Shown here one piece after another: positions 57,108 to 64,000 of a stretch of 64,000 nucleotides of DNA; position 1 is the first letter of the stretch, and the number at the start of each line of letters is the position of its first letter. This DNA is from Comamonas odontotermitis (GTDB taxonomy: Bacteria > Pseudomonadota > Gammaproteobacteria > Burkholderiales > Burkholderiaceae_C): assembly GCF_020080045.1 (NCBI RefSeq), contig NZ_CP083451.1, positions 930,001 to 994,000 on the forward strand, given 5' to 3'. Position numbers and translations under genes: made by a program. The notes under the pieces were generated by a model. That model saw only the letters and a program-made list of their open reading frames with translations, did not search any database and was not told the DNA's origin.

Positions 57108-58253
57108 ATGCCACTGACCATGACCCATCGCCTCGGTTCCCTGACTGCCATTGCCGCTACCGCCTTGCTGGCAGGCCCGGTGAATGCCCAGACGGCGCAA
57201 ACCGTCAAGATCGGCCACGCAGCGCCGCTGTCGGGGCCCATGTCGCACTGGGGCAAGGACAATGAAAACGGCATCCGCTTGGCGATCGAAGAGCTGAATG
57301 CCCAGAAGATGGTGATTGGCGGCAAGCCTGTGCAGTTCGAGCTGAAATCCGAAGACGACCAGGGCGATCCCAAGCAGGCCGTGGTGGTGGCCAACCAGAT
57401 GGTGGATGGCGGCGTGCAGGCCATGCTGGGCCACTTCAACTCGGGTGCAGCCATTCCGGCGGCGCCCATCTACAACAAGAAGAGCATTCCCAACCTCTCG
57501 CCTGCCACCAACCCCGGCTTTACCGAGCTGGGCTACAACAACGTGTTCCGCGTGCTGGCAAGCGATGCAGATGTAGGCGCGGCGCTGGCTGAGCTGGCCG
57601 TGAACAAGCTGGGCGCCAAGCGCTTTGCCATCGTGGACGACCGCACGGCCTACGGCAAGGGCTCGGCCGACGACTTTGCCAAGCGCATCAAGGCCATGGG
57701 CGCCGAGGTGGTGGCGCAGGAGTTCACGACCGACAAGAGTGTGGATTTCTCCGCGATCCTGACCAATATCCGCGGCAAGAAACCCGATGTGATCTTCTAT
57801 GGCGGCATGGATGCCCAAGGCGGCCTGATCGCCAACCAGATGAAGCGCCTGGGCGTCAAGGCCAAGCTGATGGGCTCGGACGGTCTGTGCACTGCCGAAA
57901 TCCTCAAGATCAGCCAGGGCGCAGTCAACGACGTGCTGTACTGCAGCCGTGGCGGCGAAGAGCTGGCCAAGCGCCCCAAGGGTGCAGACTTTGCCAAGCG
58001 CTACCATGACCGCTTCAAGGCCGAGGTGCTGACCTATGGCCCCTTCATGTATGACGCGATGATGGTGGTGGCCGCCGCTATGAAAAAGGCTGACTCCACC
58101 GACCCCGCCAAATACCTGGCTGCCGTGCGCGATGTGAACTACGAAGGCGTGACCAATATCTTCAACTTTGACGACAAGGGCAATCTGAAGAACCCCGGCG
58201 TCACGGCCTATGTGTACAAGGACGGCAAGCAGACGCAGATTTCCTACAAGTGA
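57108..58253 (+). CDS. Branched-chain-type amino acid ABC substrate-binding protein (orphan)
   Basis: A 381-residue periplasmic binding protein of the LivJ/LivK type (Peripla_BP_6): signal peptide about 1-24 (ending VNAQ), then VKIGHAAPLSGPMSHWGKDNENG. Family ligands are branched-chain amino acids, amides or aromatic acids. No permease or ATPase gene adjoins it, so it must use a transporter encoded elsewhere. AACAGGAGAC precedes the ATG at 57108. A palindromic repeat/terminator follows before the aldehyde dehydrogenase gene. Confidence 0.94.
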   Translation: MPLTMTHRLGSLTAIAATALLAGPVNAQTAQTVKIGHAAPLSGPMSHWGKDNENGIRLAIEELNAQKMVIGGKPVQFELKSEDDQGDPKQAVVVANQMVDGGVQAMLGHFNSGAAIPAAPIYNKKSIPNLSPATNPGFTELGYNNVFRVLASDADVGAALAELAVNKLGAKRFAIVDDRTAYGKGSADDFAKRIKAMGAEVVAQEFTTDKSVDFSAILTNIRGKKPDVIFYGGMDAQGGLIANQMKRLGVKAKLMGSDGLCTAEILKISQGAVNDVLYCSRGGEELAKRPKGADFAKRYHDRFKAEVLTYGPFMYDAMMVVAAAMKKADSTDPAKYLAAVRDVNYEGVTNIFNFDDKGNLKNPGVTAYVYKDGKQTQISYK

Positions 58254-58290
58254 TGCAGGGCTGACGACCCACGGTTTATAGTAAAAACCA

Positions 58291-58329
58291 CTGCTTGCGC
58301 GCACCTACAGGGCGCAGGCAGCTTCTTTT
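58291..58329 (+). terminator. Palindromic repeat/terminator after the binding protein gene
   Basis: CTGCTTGCGC (58291-58300) and GCGCAGGCAG (58312-58321) pair with one mismatch, followed by CTTCTTTTTT. It resembles the dispersed GCGC repeat and may attenuate read-through into the aldehyde dehydrogenase gene. Confidence 0.6.
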
Positions 58330-58374
58330 TTGATAGTAGGCCTGCCAAGGCCAAAGCGTAAGGAACGACGAGCG

Positions 58375-59907
58375 ATGAGCACATCCACCACCCGTTTGAA
58401 CGAGATCTGCAAGCAACTGGCGCTGGATCTGAAACCCCTCTCCGGCAATGACATCACCAGCCGTTCACCCGCCGATGGTGCCACGCTGGCAACCCTGAAG
58501 GCGCACAGCGCCGAGCAGGCGAGCGCAGCCATCCAGGCCGCCCACAACGCCTACCTGCAATGGCGCACCGTGCCAGCGCCCGTACGCGGCGAGCTGGTAC
58601 GCCGCTTTGGCCAGACCTTGCGCCAGCACAAGACCGCGCTGGGTGCGCTGGTGTCGGTGGAAGCCGGCAAGATCACCTCCGAAGGCCTGGGCGAAGTGCA
58701 GGAAATGATCGACATCTGCGATTTCGCTGTCGGCCTGTCACGCCAGCTGCATGGCCTCACGATTGCCAGCGAGCGCCCCGGCCACCGCATGATGGAAACC
58801 TGGCACCCGATGGGTGTGGTCGGCATCATCTCGGCCTTCAACTTCCCCGTGGCCGTGTGGTGCTGGAACAGCGCCCTGGCCCTGGTGTGCGGCGATGCCG
58901 TGGTGTGGAAGCCTTCCGAGAAGACCCCGCTCACCGCCGTGGCCTGCCAGCACTTGCTGGAAAAGACCATTGCCGAGTTCAACCAGGAGCAGCCTGGCGC
59001 TGTGCCAGCTGGCATCAGCCAACTGCTGATTGGCGCCCGCGACGTGGGCGAAGTGCTGGTGGACAGCCCGCTGGTGCCCATTGTCAGCGCTACCGGCTCG
59101 ACCCGCATGGGCCGCCAGGTGGGTGTGAAGGTGGCCGAGCGCTTTGGCCGCTCGATCCTGGAGCTGGGTGGCAACAATGCAATGATCGTGACGCCCTCGG
59201 CCGACCTGGAGCTGGCTGCACGCGCCATCACCTTCGCCGCCGTTGGCACTGCAGGCCAGCGTTGCACCACCTTGCGCCGTCTGATCGTGCACAAGAGCAT
59301 TGCCGACCAACTGGTGGCGCGCCTGGAAAAAATCTACGGCAGCGTGACTGTGGGCGACCCAATGACCGACGGCACCCTGGTGGGCCCGTTGATCGACAAG
59401 GCATCGTTTGATGGCATGCAGGCTGCCCTGGCGCAGGCCAAGGCAGAAGGCGGCACCGTGATCGGTGGCCAGCGCGAACGCGAAGATCTGGGCGCAGACG
59501 CCTACTACGTGCGCCCGGCCCTCGTGAAGATGCCAGCGCAATCGAAGGTGATGGAACACGAAACCTTTGCCCCCATCCTGTACATCGTCACCTACGACGG
59601 CAACTCGGATGATGCGATTGCCCTGCAGAACGCGGTGCCGCAGGGCCTGTCGTCGGCCATCTTCACCAGTGACCTGCGCGACGCGGAGCGCTTCATGTCG
59701 CCCGCAGGCAGCGACTGCGGCATTGCCAACGTCAATATCGGCACTTCGGGCGCAGAAATCGGTGGCGCCTTCGGTGGCGAGAAGGAAACCGGCGGCGGCC
59801 GTGAATCGGGCTCTGACGCATGGAAGGGTTATATGCGCCGTGCGACCAACACCATCAACTACAGCGGCGCGCTGCCGCTGGCGCAAGGCGTTCGCTTTGA
59901 TGTCTGA
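58375..59907 (+). CDS. amaB: Aldehyde dehydrogenase, ALDH7/AmaB-like (piperideine-6-carboxylate dehydrogenase)
   Basis: A 510-residue NAD-dependent aldehyde dehydrogenase of the ALDH7 group. General base Glu263 is in LELGGNNA and the nucleophile Cys297 in TAGQRCTTLRR. The stretch EGLGEVQEMIDICDFAVGLSRQL is typical of AmaB/PcD, which oxidises delta-1-piperideine-6-carboxylate (2-aminoadipate semialdehyde) in lysine breakdown. With the FAD oxidoreductase downstream this echoes amaB-amaA of Pseudomonas. The ATG at 58375 was chosen for its AAGGAACGACG upstream. Function strong by family; substrate inferred. Confidence 0.9.
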   Translation: MSTSTTRLNEICKQLALDLKPLSGNDITSRSPADGATLATLKAHSAEQASAAIQAAHNAYLQWRTVPAPVRGELVRRFGQTLRQHKTALGALVSVEAGKITSEGLGEVQEMIDICDFAVGLSRQLHGLTIASERPGHRMMETWHPMGVVGIISAFNFPVAVWCWNSALALVCGDAVVWKPSEKTPLTAVACQHLLEKTIAEFNQEQPGAVPAGISQLLIGARDVGEVLVDSPLVPIVSATGSTRMGRQVGVKVAERFGRSILELGGNNAMIVTPSADLELAARAITFAAVGTAGQRCTTLRRLIVHKSIADQLVARLEKIYGSVTVGDPMTDGTLVGPLIDKASFDGMQAALAQAKAEGGTVIGGQREREDLGADAYYVRPALVKMPAQSKVMEHETFAPILYIVTYDGNSDDAIALQNAVPQGLSSAIFTSDLRDAERFMSPAGSDCGIANVNIGTSGAEIGGAFGGEKETGGGRESGSDAWKGYMRRATNTINYSGALPLAQGVRFDV

Positions 59908-60014
59908 CGGCACCTGCTGAGCCGCTGCGTCCCTCGCTCTCCTTTGGGCGGGGGCGTTCTTGGCGGTGGCTCGGTGGTGGGCACGCCCTGGATTGACTTT
60001 GTGATCTTTGATCT

Positions 60015-61199
60015 ATGCAAGAACTTCCTATCGTCATCGTTGGCGGTGGTGCCATTGGTAGCGCCATCGCCTATTTTTTGACCCTGCAGCAGCCCGGCGT
60101 GTCGGTAATGGTGATCGAGCGTGATCCGAGCTATGCGCAGGCCTCGTCGGCGCTGTCGGCCAGCTCCATCCGCCAGCAGTTCTCCACCGCCATCAACATT
60201 GCGCTGTCGCAGTTCGGTATTGGTTTCTTGCGCAACCTGAAGACGAAACTCGCCGTTGGCAACGACCAGCCGGACATCGGCCTCGTGGAAGACGGTTACC
60301 TGTACCTGGCGACCCAGGCGGGCGAGGCTGTGTTGCGCGACAACCATGCGCTGCAGCGCGCACACGATGTGGATGTGGCATTGCTGGACTCGGAAGCGCT
60401 CAAGGCCCGTTTTCCGTGGTTGAACGTTGACGACATCGTGCTCGGCTCGCTGGGGCTGTCGGCAGAAGGCTGGTTTGACGGCTACCTGCTGATGCAGTCG
60501 CTCAAGGCCAAGGCGGTGTCGCAGGGTGTGAAGTACCTGCGGGCCGAAGCCGTAGGCGTTGCGCATTCCAGGCACGACGGCGTGGCACATGTGGAAGCCG
60601 TGCTGCTGGCAGACGGCACGCGCATTGCCTGCCGCGCCATGGTGAACGCTGCCGGTGCCTGGGCCAAGCCTGTGGCTGGCTGGCTGGATATTGATCTGCC
60701 CGTGCACGGCAAGCGCCGAACGGTCTTCAACCTGTCCAGCCCCGCCAAGCTGCCCCAGTGTCCGCTGCTGATCGACCCATCAGGCATCTGGCTGCGACCG
60801 GAGGGCCATGGTTTCATCGCCGGTTTCTGCCCAGAAGAGAGGGACGACGGCAACGATATTCCGCTCGATGTGGAACACGATGCTTTCGAGAACTTTGTCT
60901 GGCCGACGCTGGCCGAGCGCATTCCGGGCTTTGAAGCGTTGCGCGTGGAAAGCGCCTGGGCGGGTTACTACGAGATGAATTTGTTCGACCACAACGCCAT
61001 CATTGGCCTGCACCCCAGCTGTGACAACGCCTATTTTGCCAATGGCTTTTCGGGCCATGGCCTGCAGCAGAGCCCGGCGGCTGGCCGTGCAATTGCCGAA
61101 CTGGTGCTGACCGGGCGCTACCAGACGCTGGACGTGAGCCCGCTGGGCTGGGAACGCCTGTTGCGCAACGAACCGTTGCTTGAGAAATGCATCATCTGA
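60015..61199 (+). CDS. DadA/AmaA-like FAD-dependent amine oxidoreductase
   Basis: A 394-residue FAD-dependent oxidoreductase of the DAO family. The dinucleotide motif is VGGGAIGSA (9-17), the mid-region AMVNAAGAWAKPVAG is typical of the fold, and the C-terminal substrate/FAD end reads YFANGFSGHGLQQSPAAGRAIAEL. The family includes D-amino acid dehydrogenase, sarcosine oxidase and the pipecolate oxidase AmaA. Next to an AmaB-like gene, pipecolate or a related cyclic or N-alkyl amino acid is the best guess. 107 bp after the aldehyde dehydrogenase gene. Confidence 0.9.
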   Translation: MQELPIVIVGGGAIGSAIAYFLTLQQPGVSVMVIERDPSYAQASSALSASSIRQQFSTAINIALSQFGIGFLRNLKTKLAVGNDQPDIGLVEDGYLYLATQAGEAVLRDNHALQRAHDVDVALLDSEALKARFPWLNVDDIVLGSLGLSAEGWFDGYLLMQSLKAKAVSQGVKYLRAEAVGVAHSRHDGVAHVEAVLLADGTRIACRAMVNAAGAWAKPVAGWLDIDLPVHGKRRTVFNLSSPAKLPQCPLLIDPSGIWLRPEGHGFIAGFCPEERDDGNDIPLDVEHDAFENFVWPTLAERIPGFEALRVESAWAGYYEMNLFDHNAIIGLHPSCDNAYFANGFSGHGLQQSPAAGRAIAELVLTGRYQTLDVSPLGWERLLRNEPLLEKCII

Positions 61200-61234
61200 A
61201 CCAGAGACCCCGGCGTTGCCGGGTGACATAAATC

Positions 61235-61278
61235 AAAGGGGCTGAGCACCATGCGGAGTATGGTGTCCGGCCCTTTTT
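61235..61278 (+). terminator. Imperfect terminator after the FAD oxidoreductase gene
   Basis: AAAGGG-GCTGAGCACCAT pairs imperfectly with ATGGTGTCCGGCCCTTT around a 7-nt loop, followed by TT. A smaller hairpin CCCGGC-GTT-GCCGGG is at 61209-61223. Confidence 0.55.
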
Positions 61279-61287
61279 CATTGGGGT

Positions 61288-61534
61288 CGCCCCAAGGTGA
61301 AAAGCGCCCTTCTTGGAGGGGCAGCGGCCACACGAAGTGGGTGAGCGTGGGGAGCAATTTTTCATCGCCGGGCCGCCCCAAGATGAAAAGCGCCCCTCTT
61401 GGAGGGGCAGCGGCCACACGAAGTGGGTGAGCGTGGGGAGCAATTTTTCATCGCCGGGCCGCCCCAAGATGAAAAGCGCCCCTCTTGGAGGGGCAGCGGC
61501 CACACGAAGTGGGCAAGCGTGGGGAGCAATTTTC
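61288..61534. repeat. 86-bp tandem repeat, nearly three copies
   Basis: Copies start at 61288, 61374 and 61460; the third stops after about 75 bp. Copies 2 and 3 are almost identical; copy 1 differs at a few bases. Each holds a GC-rich palindrome (GCCCCTC-TTG-GAGGGGC), then GCAGCGGCCACACGAAGTGG and GAGCGTGGGGAGCAATTTT. It lies between the FAD oxidoreductase and the ThDP enzyme, with the ribosome site of the latter 13 bp beyond the last copy. Confidence 0.9.
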
Positions 61535-61561
61535 TTTCGATTTCAACAAGGAGACAAAAAA

Positions 61562-63253
61562 ATGACACAGGCAAATATCCAGCGCACTGGCGGCCAGCTG
61601 GTGGTGGACCAGTTGGTGATCCACGGCACCCAGCAGATCTTCACTGTACCGGGCGAGAGCTTTCTGGCCGTTCTGGACGCTCTGTACGATGCGCCCATCG
61701 ACACCACCATCTGCCGCCAGGAAGGCGGTGCAGCAATGATGGCCGAGGCGCAGGGCAAGCTCACCGGCCGTCCTGGCATCTGCATGGTGACACGCGGCCC
61801 GGGCGCCACCAATGCGTCGGCGGGCTTGCATGTGGCAATGCAGGATTCAACGCCGATGATTCTGTTTGTCGGCCAGATCGAGCGCAGCGCGCGCGACCGC
61901 GAAGCCTTTCAGGAGCTCAATTACCGCGCCGTCTTCGGCCCCATGGTGAAGTGGGCGACCGAGATCGATGATGCGGCGCGCGTGCCCGAGATCATTGCCC
62001 GCGCATTCGCCGTAGCCACCAGTGGCCGTCCGGGGCCGGTGGTGATCGCTCTGCCCGAAGACATGCTGCGCGATACTGTGTCGGTACCGGATGCCAGGCC
62101 GTACCAGGCGGCACCCGCCAACGCGGCAGATGCCGATGTACAGACCGTGGTTGCCAAGCTTGCCGCAGCCAGCAATCCCATCATCATTGCAGGCGGTTCG
62201 CGCTGGAATACGCAGGCCCACCAGGACATTGCAGCCTTTGCCGCCGCCCATGCCGTGCCGGTAGCGTGTTCCTTCCGCAGGCAGATGGTGTTTCCGGCCA
62301 ACCACCCCAATTACGCGGGCGATGTGGGCCTGGGCGTCAATCCCAAGCTGATCGAGCGCGTCAAGCGCGCCGATCTGGTGGTGTTGCTGGGCGGGCGCAT
62401 GTCCGAGGTGCCGTCGCAGGGTTACAGCCTGCTGGGCATTCCGGCGTCGCAAGGCCAGCAGTTGATCCATATCCACCCCGATCCAGACGAGCTGGGCCGC
62501 GTGTACCAGGCCGATCTGGCCATTGTGGCTGCGCCAGACAGCTTCTGCGCAGCGCTTGCCAGCCAGCCTGCGGCGCACGCCAGTGAAGCGCGCCGAGAGC
62601 TGGTAGTGCTGGCCCACGCGGATTACCTGGCCTGGAGCAATCCGGCGCCCATCCAGGTGCCGGGAAATTTGCAGATGGGCCAGTTGATGGCGCATGTGCG
62701 CGAAGTGCTGCCCTCCGATACCGTGTGGTGCAACGGCGCTGGCAACTTTGCCACCTGGGTGCACCGGTTCTGGCCCTTTACCAGCTATGGCAGCCAGCTC
62801 GCGCCCACCAGTGGCAGCATGGGCTATGGTTTTCCGGCTGCGGTGGGCGCCAAGCGGCTGTGGGCAGATCGCAGTGTGGTGTGCATTGCGGGCGACGGCG
62901 ATTTTCTGATGCACGGCCAGGAGTTTGCGACGGCAGTGCAGTACCACTTGCCCGTTGTGGTGCTGCTGATCGACAACGGCATGTACGGCACGATCCGTAT
63001 GCACCAGGAGCGTGACTACCCCAACCGCGTGAGCGCCACCGAGTTGCGCAACCCTGACTTTGTGGCCTACGCCAAGGCTTTTGGCGGCAATGGCATGCGC
63101 GTGGACAGTACAGAAGAGTTTGCCCCCGCTCTGGCCGCCATGCGCGCCTGGGCGGCCGAGTACCAACTGCCAGTGATCGTGCATTGCAAGCTGGATCCGC
63201 AGGCCATCACGCCTTCGCGCAGCCTGGACCAGATTCGCGGTACCGGAGCCTGA
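61562..63253 (+). CDS. Acetolactate-synthase-like ThDP-dependent enzyme
   Basis: A 563-residue thiamine diphosphate enzyme of the AHAS/benzoylformate-decarboxylase superfamily. The ThDP-activating Glu54 is in CRQEGGAAMM; the GDG...N cofactor motif is GDGDF (444-448) with Asn472 in DNGMYG. No small regulatory subunit gene is near, so it is unlikely to be the biosynthetic acetolactate synthase. By context it may decarboxylate or ligate an oxo-acid made from an amino acid. AAGGAG lies at 61548. It ends in a strong terminator and is separated from the upstream genes by the 86-bp repeats. Confidence 0.9.
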   Translation: MTQANIQRTGGQLVVDQLVIHGTQQIFTVPGESFLAVLDALYDAPIDTTICRQEGGAAMMAEAQGKLTGRPGICMVTRGPGATNASAGLHVAMQDSTPMILFVGQIERSARDREAFQELNYRAVFGPMVKWATEIDDAARVPEIIARAFAVATSGRPGPVVIALPEDMLRDTVSVPDARPYQAAPANAADADVQTVVAKLAAASNPIIIAGGSRWNTQAHQDIAAFAAAHAVPVACSFRRQMVFPANHPNYAGDVGLGVNPKLIERVKRADLVVLLGGRMSEVPSQGYSLLGIPASQGQQLIHIHPDPDELGRVYQADLAIVAAPDSFCAALASQPAAHASEARRELVVLAHADYLAWSNPAPIQVPGNLQMGQLMAHVREVLPSDTVWCNGAGNFATWVHRFWPFTSYGSQLAPTSGSMGYGFPAAVGAKRLWADRSVVCIAGDGDFLMHGQEFATAVQYHLPVVVLLIDNGMYGTIRMHQERDYPNRVSATELRNPDFVAYAKAFGGNGMRVDSTEEFAPALAAMRAWAAEYQLPVIVHCKLDPQAITPSRSLDQIRGTGA

Positions 63254-63277
63254 TGACGCTCTGACATGCAGCCAAAG

Positions 63278-63305
63278 AAAAAGCACCTGTGGAAGGTGCT
63301 TTTTT
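63278..63305 (+). terminator. Terminator after the ThDP enzyme gene
   Basis: AAAAAGCACCT (63278-63288) and AGGTGCTTTTT (63294-63304) form a perfect 11-bp stem with loop GTGGA and a T tail. Confidence 0.88.
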
Positions 63306-63320
63306 GATGGTTTTTGCTTC

Positions 63321-63350
63321 TGGCGCTTTGCAGTCAAGCGCCTGTCGCTA
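63321..63350. repeat. Dispersed ATAGC/GCGC palindromic repeat, last copy
   Basis: TGGCGCTT (63321-63328) and AAGCGCCTGTCGCTAT pair around a 7-nt centre, ahead of the minus-strand phoH-like gene's stop. It belongs to the dispersed family. Confidence 0.5.
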
Positions 63351-63369
63351 TCAATTACATAGCAATGAC

Positions 63370-64000
63370 TTACAGCACATCGCTGGCAAAATCGGCCAGG
63401 CGCGAGCGCTCTCCGCGTGCCAGGGTGATATGGCCGCTGTGTGGCCAGCCCTTGAAGCGGTCAACCACATAGGTCAGGCCCGATGAGCCTTCGGTCAGGT
63501 ACGGCGTATCGATCTGGGCCAGATTGCCCATGCAGATGATCTTGGTGCCAGGGCCAGCGCGTGTGATCAAGGTCTTCATCTGCTTGGGCGTCAGGTTCTG
63601 CGCCTCGTCGATGATGACGTACTTGTTGAGGAAGGTGCGGCCGCGCATGAAGTTCATGCTCTTGATCTTGATGCGGCTGCGGATCAGGTCATTGGTGGCC
63701 GAGCGGCCCCATTCACCAGGATTACCGCCATCGCCCTTGGCCAGAAACTCCAGGTTGTCGTCCAGCGCGCCCATCCAGGGGCCCATCTTCTCTTCCTCGG
63801 TACCGGGCAGAAAGCCGATGTCCTCGCCCACACTCACGGTGGCGCGGGTCATGATGATTTCGCTGTAGCGGCGCTCGTCCAGCACCTGCGTCAGACCGGC
63901 GGCAAGCGCCATCAAGGTCTTGCCGGTACCGGCCGTACCAGCCAGGGTGACGAAGTCCACGTCCGGGTCCATCAACAGATTCATCGCGAAGTTTTGCTCG
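63370..64000 (-). CDS. PhoH-family P-loop ATPase (N-terminal part beyond right edge)
   Basis: The C-terminal 209 codons of a PhoH-like protein; the start lies outside the window. Walker A AGTAGTGKT and Walker B VIIDEAQNLT are visible, with GFLPGTEEEKMGPW typical of the YlaK/PhoH2 branch, whose full proteins usually carry an N-terminal PIN (RNase) domain. PhoH2 proteins unwind and cut RNA. Whether the PIN domain is here cannot be seen. Confidence 0.9.
   Translation of the reverse strand, partial: EQNFAMNLLMDPDVDFVTLAGTAGTGKTLMALAAGLTQVLDERRYSEIIMTRATVSVGEDIGFLPGTEEEKMGPWMGALDDNLEFLAKGDGGNPGEWGRSATNDLIRSRIKIKSMNFMRGRTFLNKYVIIDEAQNLTPKQMKTLITRAGPGTKIICMGNLAQIDTPYLTEGSSGLTYVVDRFKGWPHSGHITLARGERSRLADFASDVL

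Noticed and set aside
61288..61534. CRISPR array
   Set aside because: The 86-bp units are continuous repeats with no unique spacers, and no cas genes are near.
61313..61561. N-terminal extension of the ThDP enzyme through the tandem repeats
   Set aside because: The frame happens to be open, but 86 is not a multiple of three, so each copy is read in a different frame. The ATG at 61562 has a good ribosome site and gives the family N-terminus.
61535..61561. TPP riboswitch before the ThDP enzyme gene
   Set aside because: No CTGAGA-type THI-box motif was found between the repeats and the start, and the enzyme uses rather than makes thiamine.
61562..63253. Biosynthetic acetolactate synthase (ilvB/ilvI)
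   Set aside because: No ilvN/ilvH small subunit or ilvC is adjacent, and the context is catabolic.

Overview
The window is about 64 kb of high-GC chromosome from a beta-proteobacterium, most likely a member of the Comamonadaceae (Comamonas, Delftia or Acidovorax type). The basis is gene order (lepA-lepB-DUF4845-rnc-era-recO-pdxJ-acpS-nagZ; truA-trpF-trpB-trpA-accD; metG close to mrp), protein sequence style, and an imperfect palindromic repeat carrying an ATAGC...GCGC core that recurs between genes. I see no rRNA, tRNA, insertion sequence, prophage or CRISPR array. The genus assignment is inference.

Left part (1-11.3 kb): the 5' part of metG; a Tat-exported transglutaminase-like protein with a TlpA-type thioredoxin; a patatin-like lipase; a membrane-anchored Mrr-like nuclease; then divergent mrp, which overlaps a LysR regulator, followed by a YdeP/FdhF-type molybdoenzyme with a perfect Fnr/Anr-type box upstream and a small overlapping downstream gene; and an exported protein with one MORN-like motif.

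11.6-27.5 kb: an orphan FtsX-type permease, a truncated haemoglobin, lemA with an M48 protease, radC/smr, an FKBP-type isomerase with ispH, serS, a class I amidotransferase, a hipBA toxin-antitoxin module with an AT-rich array of inverted repeats over the hipB start, a membrane protein with two L7/L12-like motifs, DUF1232, a YihU-like dehydrogenase, DUF2501 and a glyoxalase.

27.6-36 kb is a housekeeping block for translation, secretion, RNA processing, recombination, PLP synthesis, phospholipid synthesis and peptidoglycan recycling. 36-45 kb holds a LysR/MFS pair and a polar amino acid ABC importer with three tandem paralogous binding proteins, two permeases, an ATPase and a 2-oxoglutarate/Fe(II)-type oxygenase. 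These look like one uptake-and-modification unit.

45-56 kb: DUF1328, a short MscS channel, an unknown membrane protein, lysS, yggT, accD, trpA, trpB, trpF, truA and dnaB. 56-63.3 kb looks catabolic: a LysR regulator divergent from an orphan branched-chain-type binding protein, an AmaB-like aldehyde dehydrogenase, a DadA/AmaA-like FAD oxidoreductase, an 86-bp tandem repeat and an acetolactate-synthase-like ThDP enzyme. It may serve lysine/pipecolate or a related amino acid. The window ends inside a PhoH-family ATPase gene.
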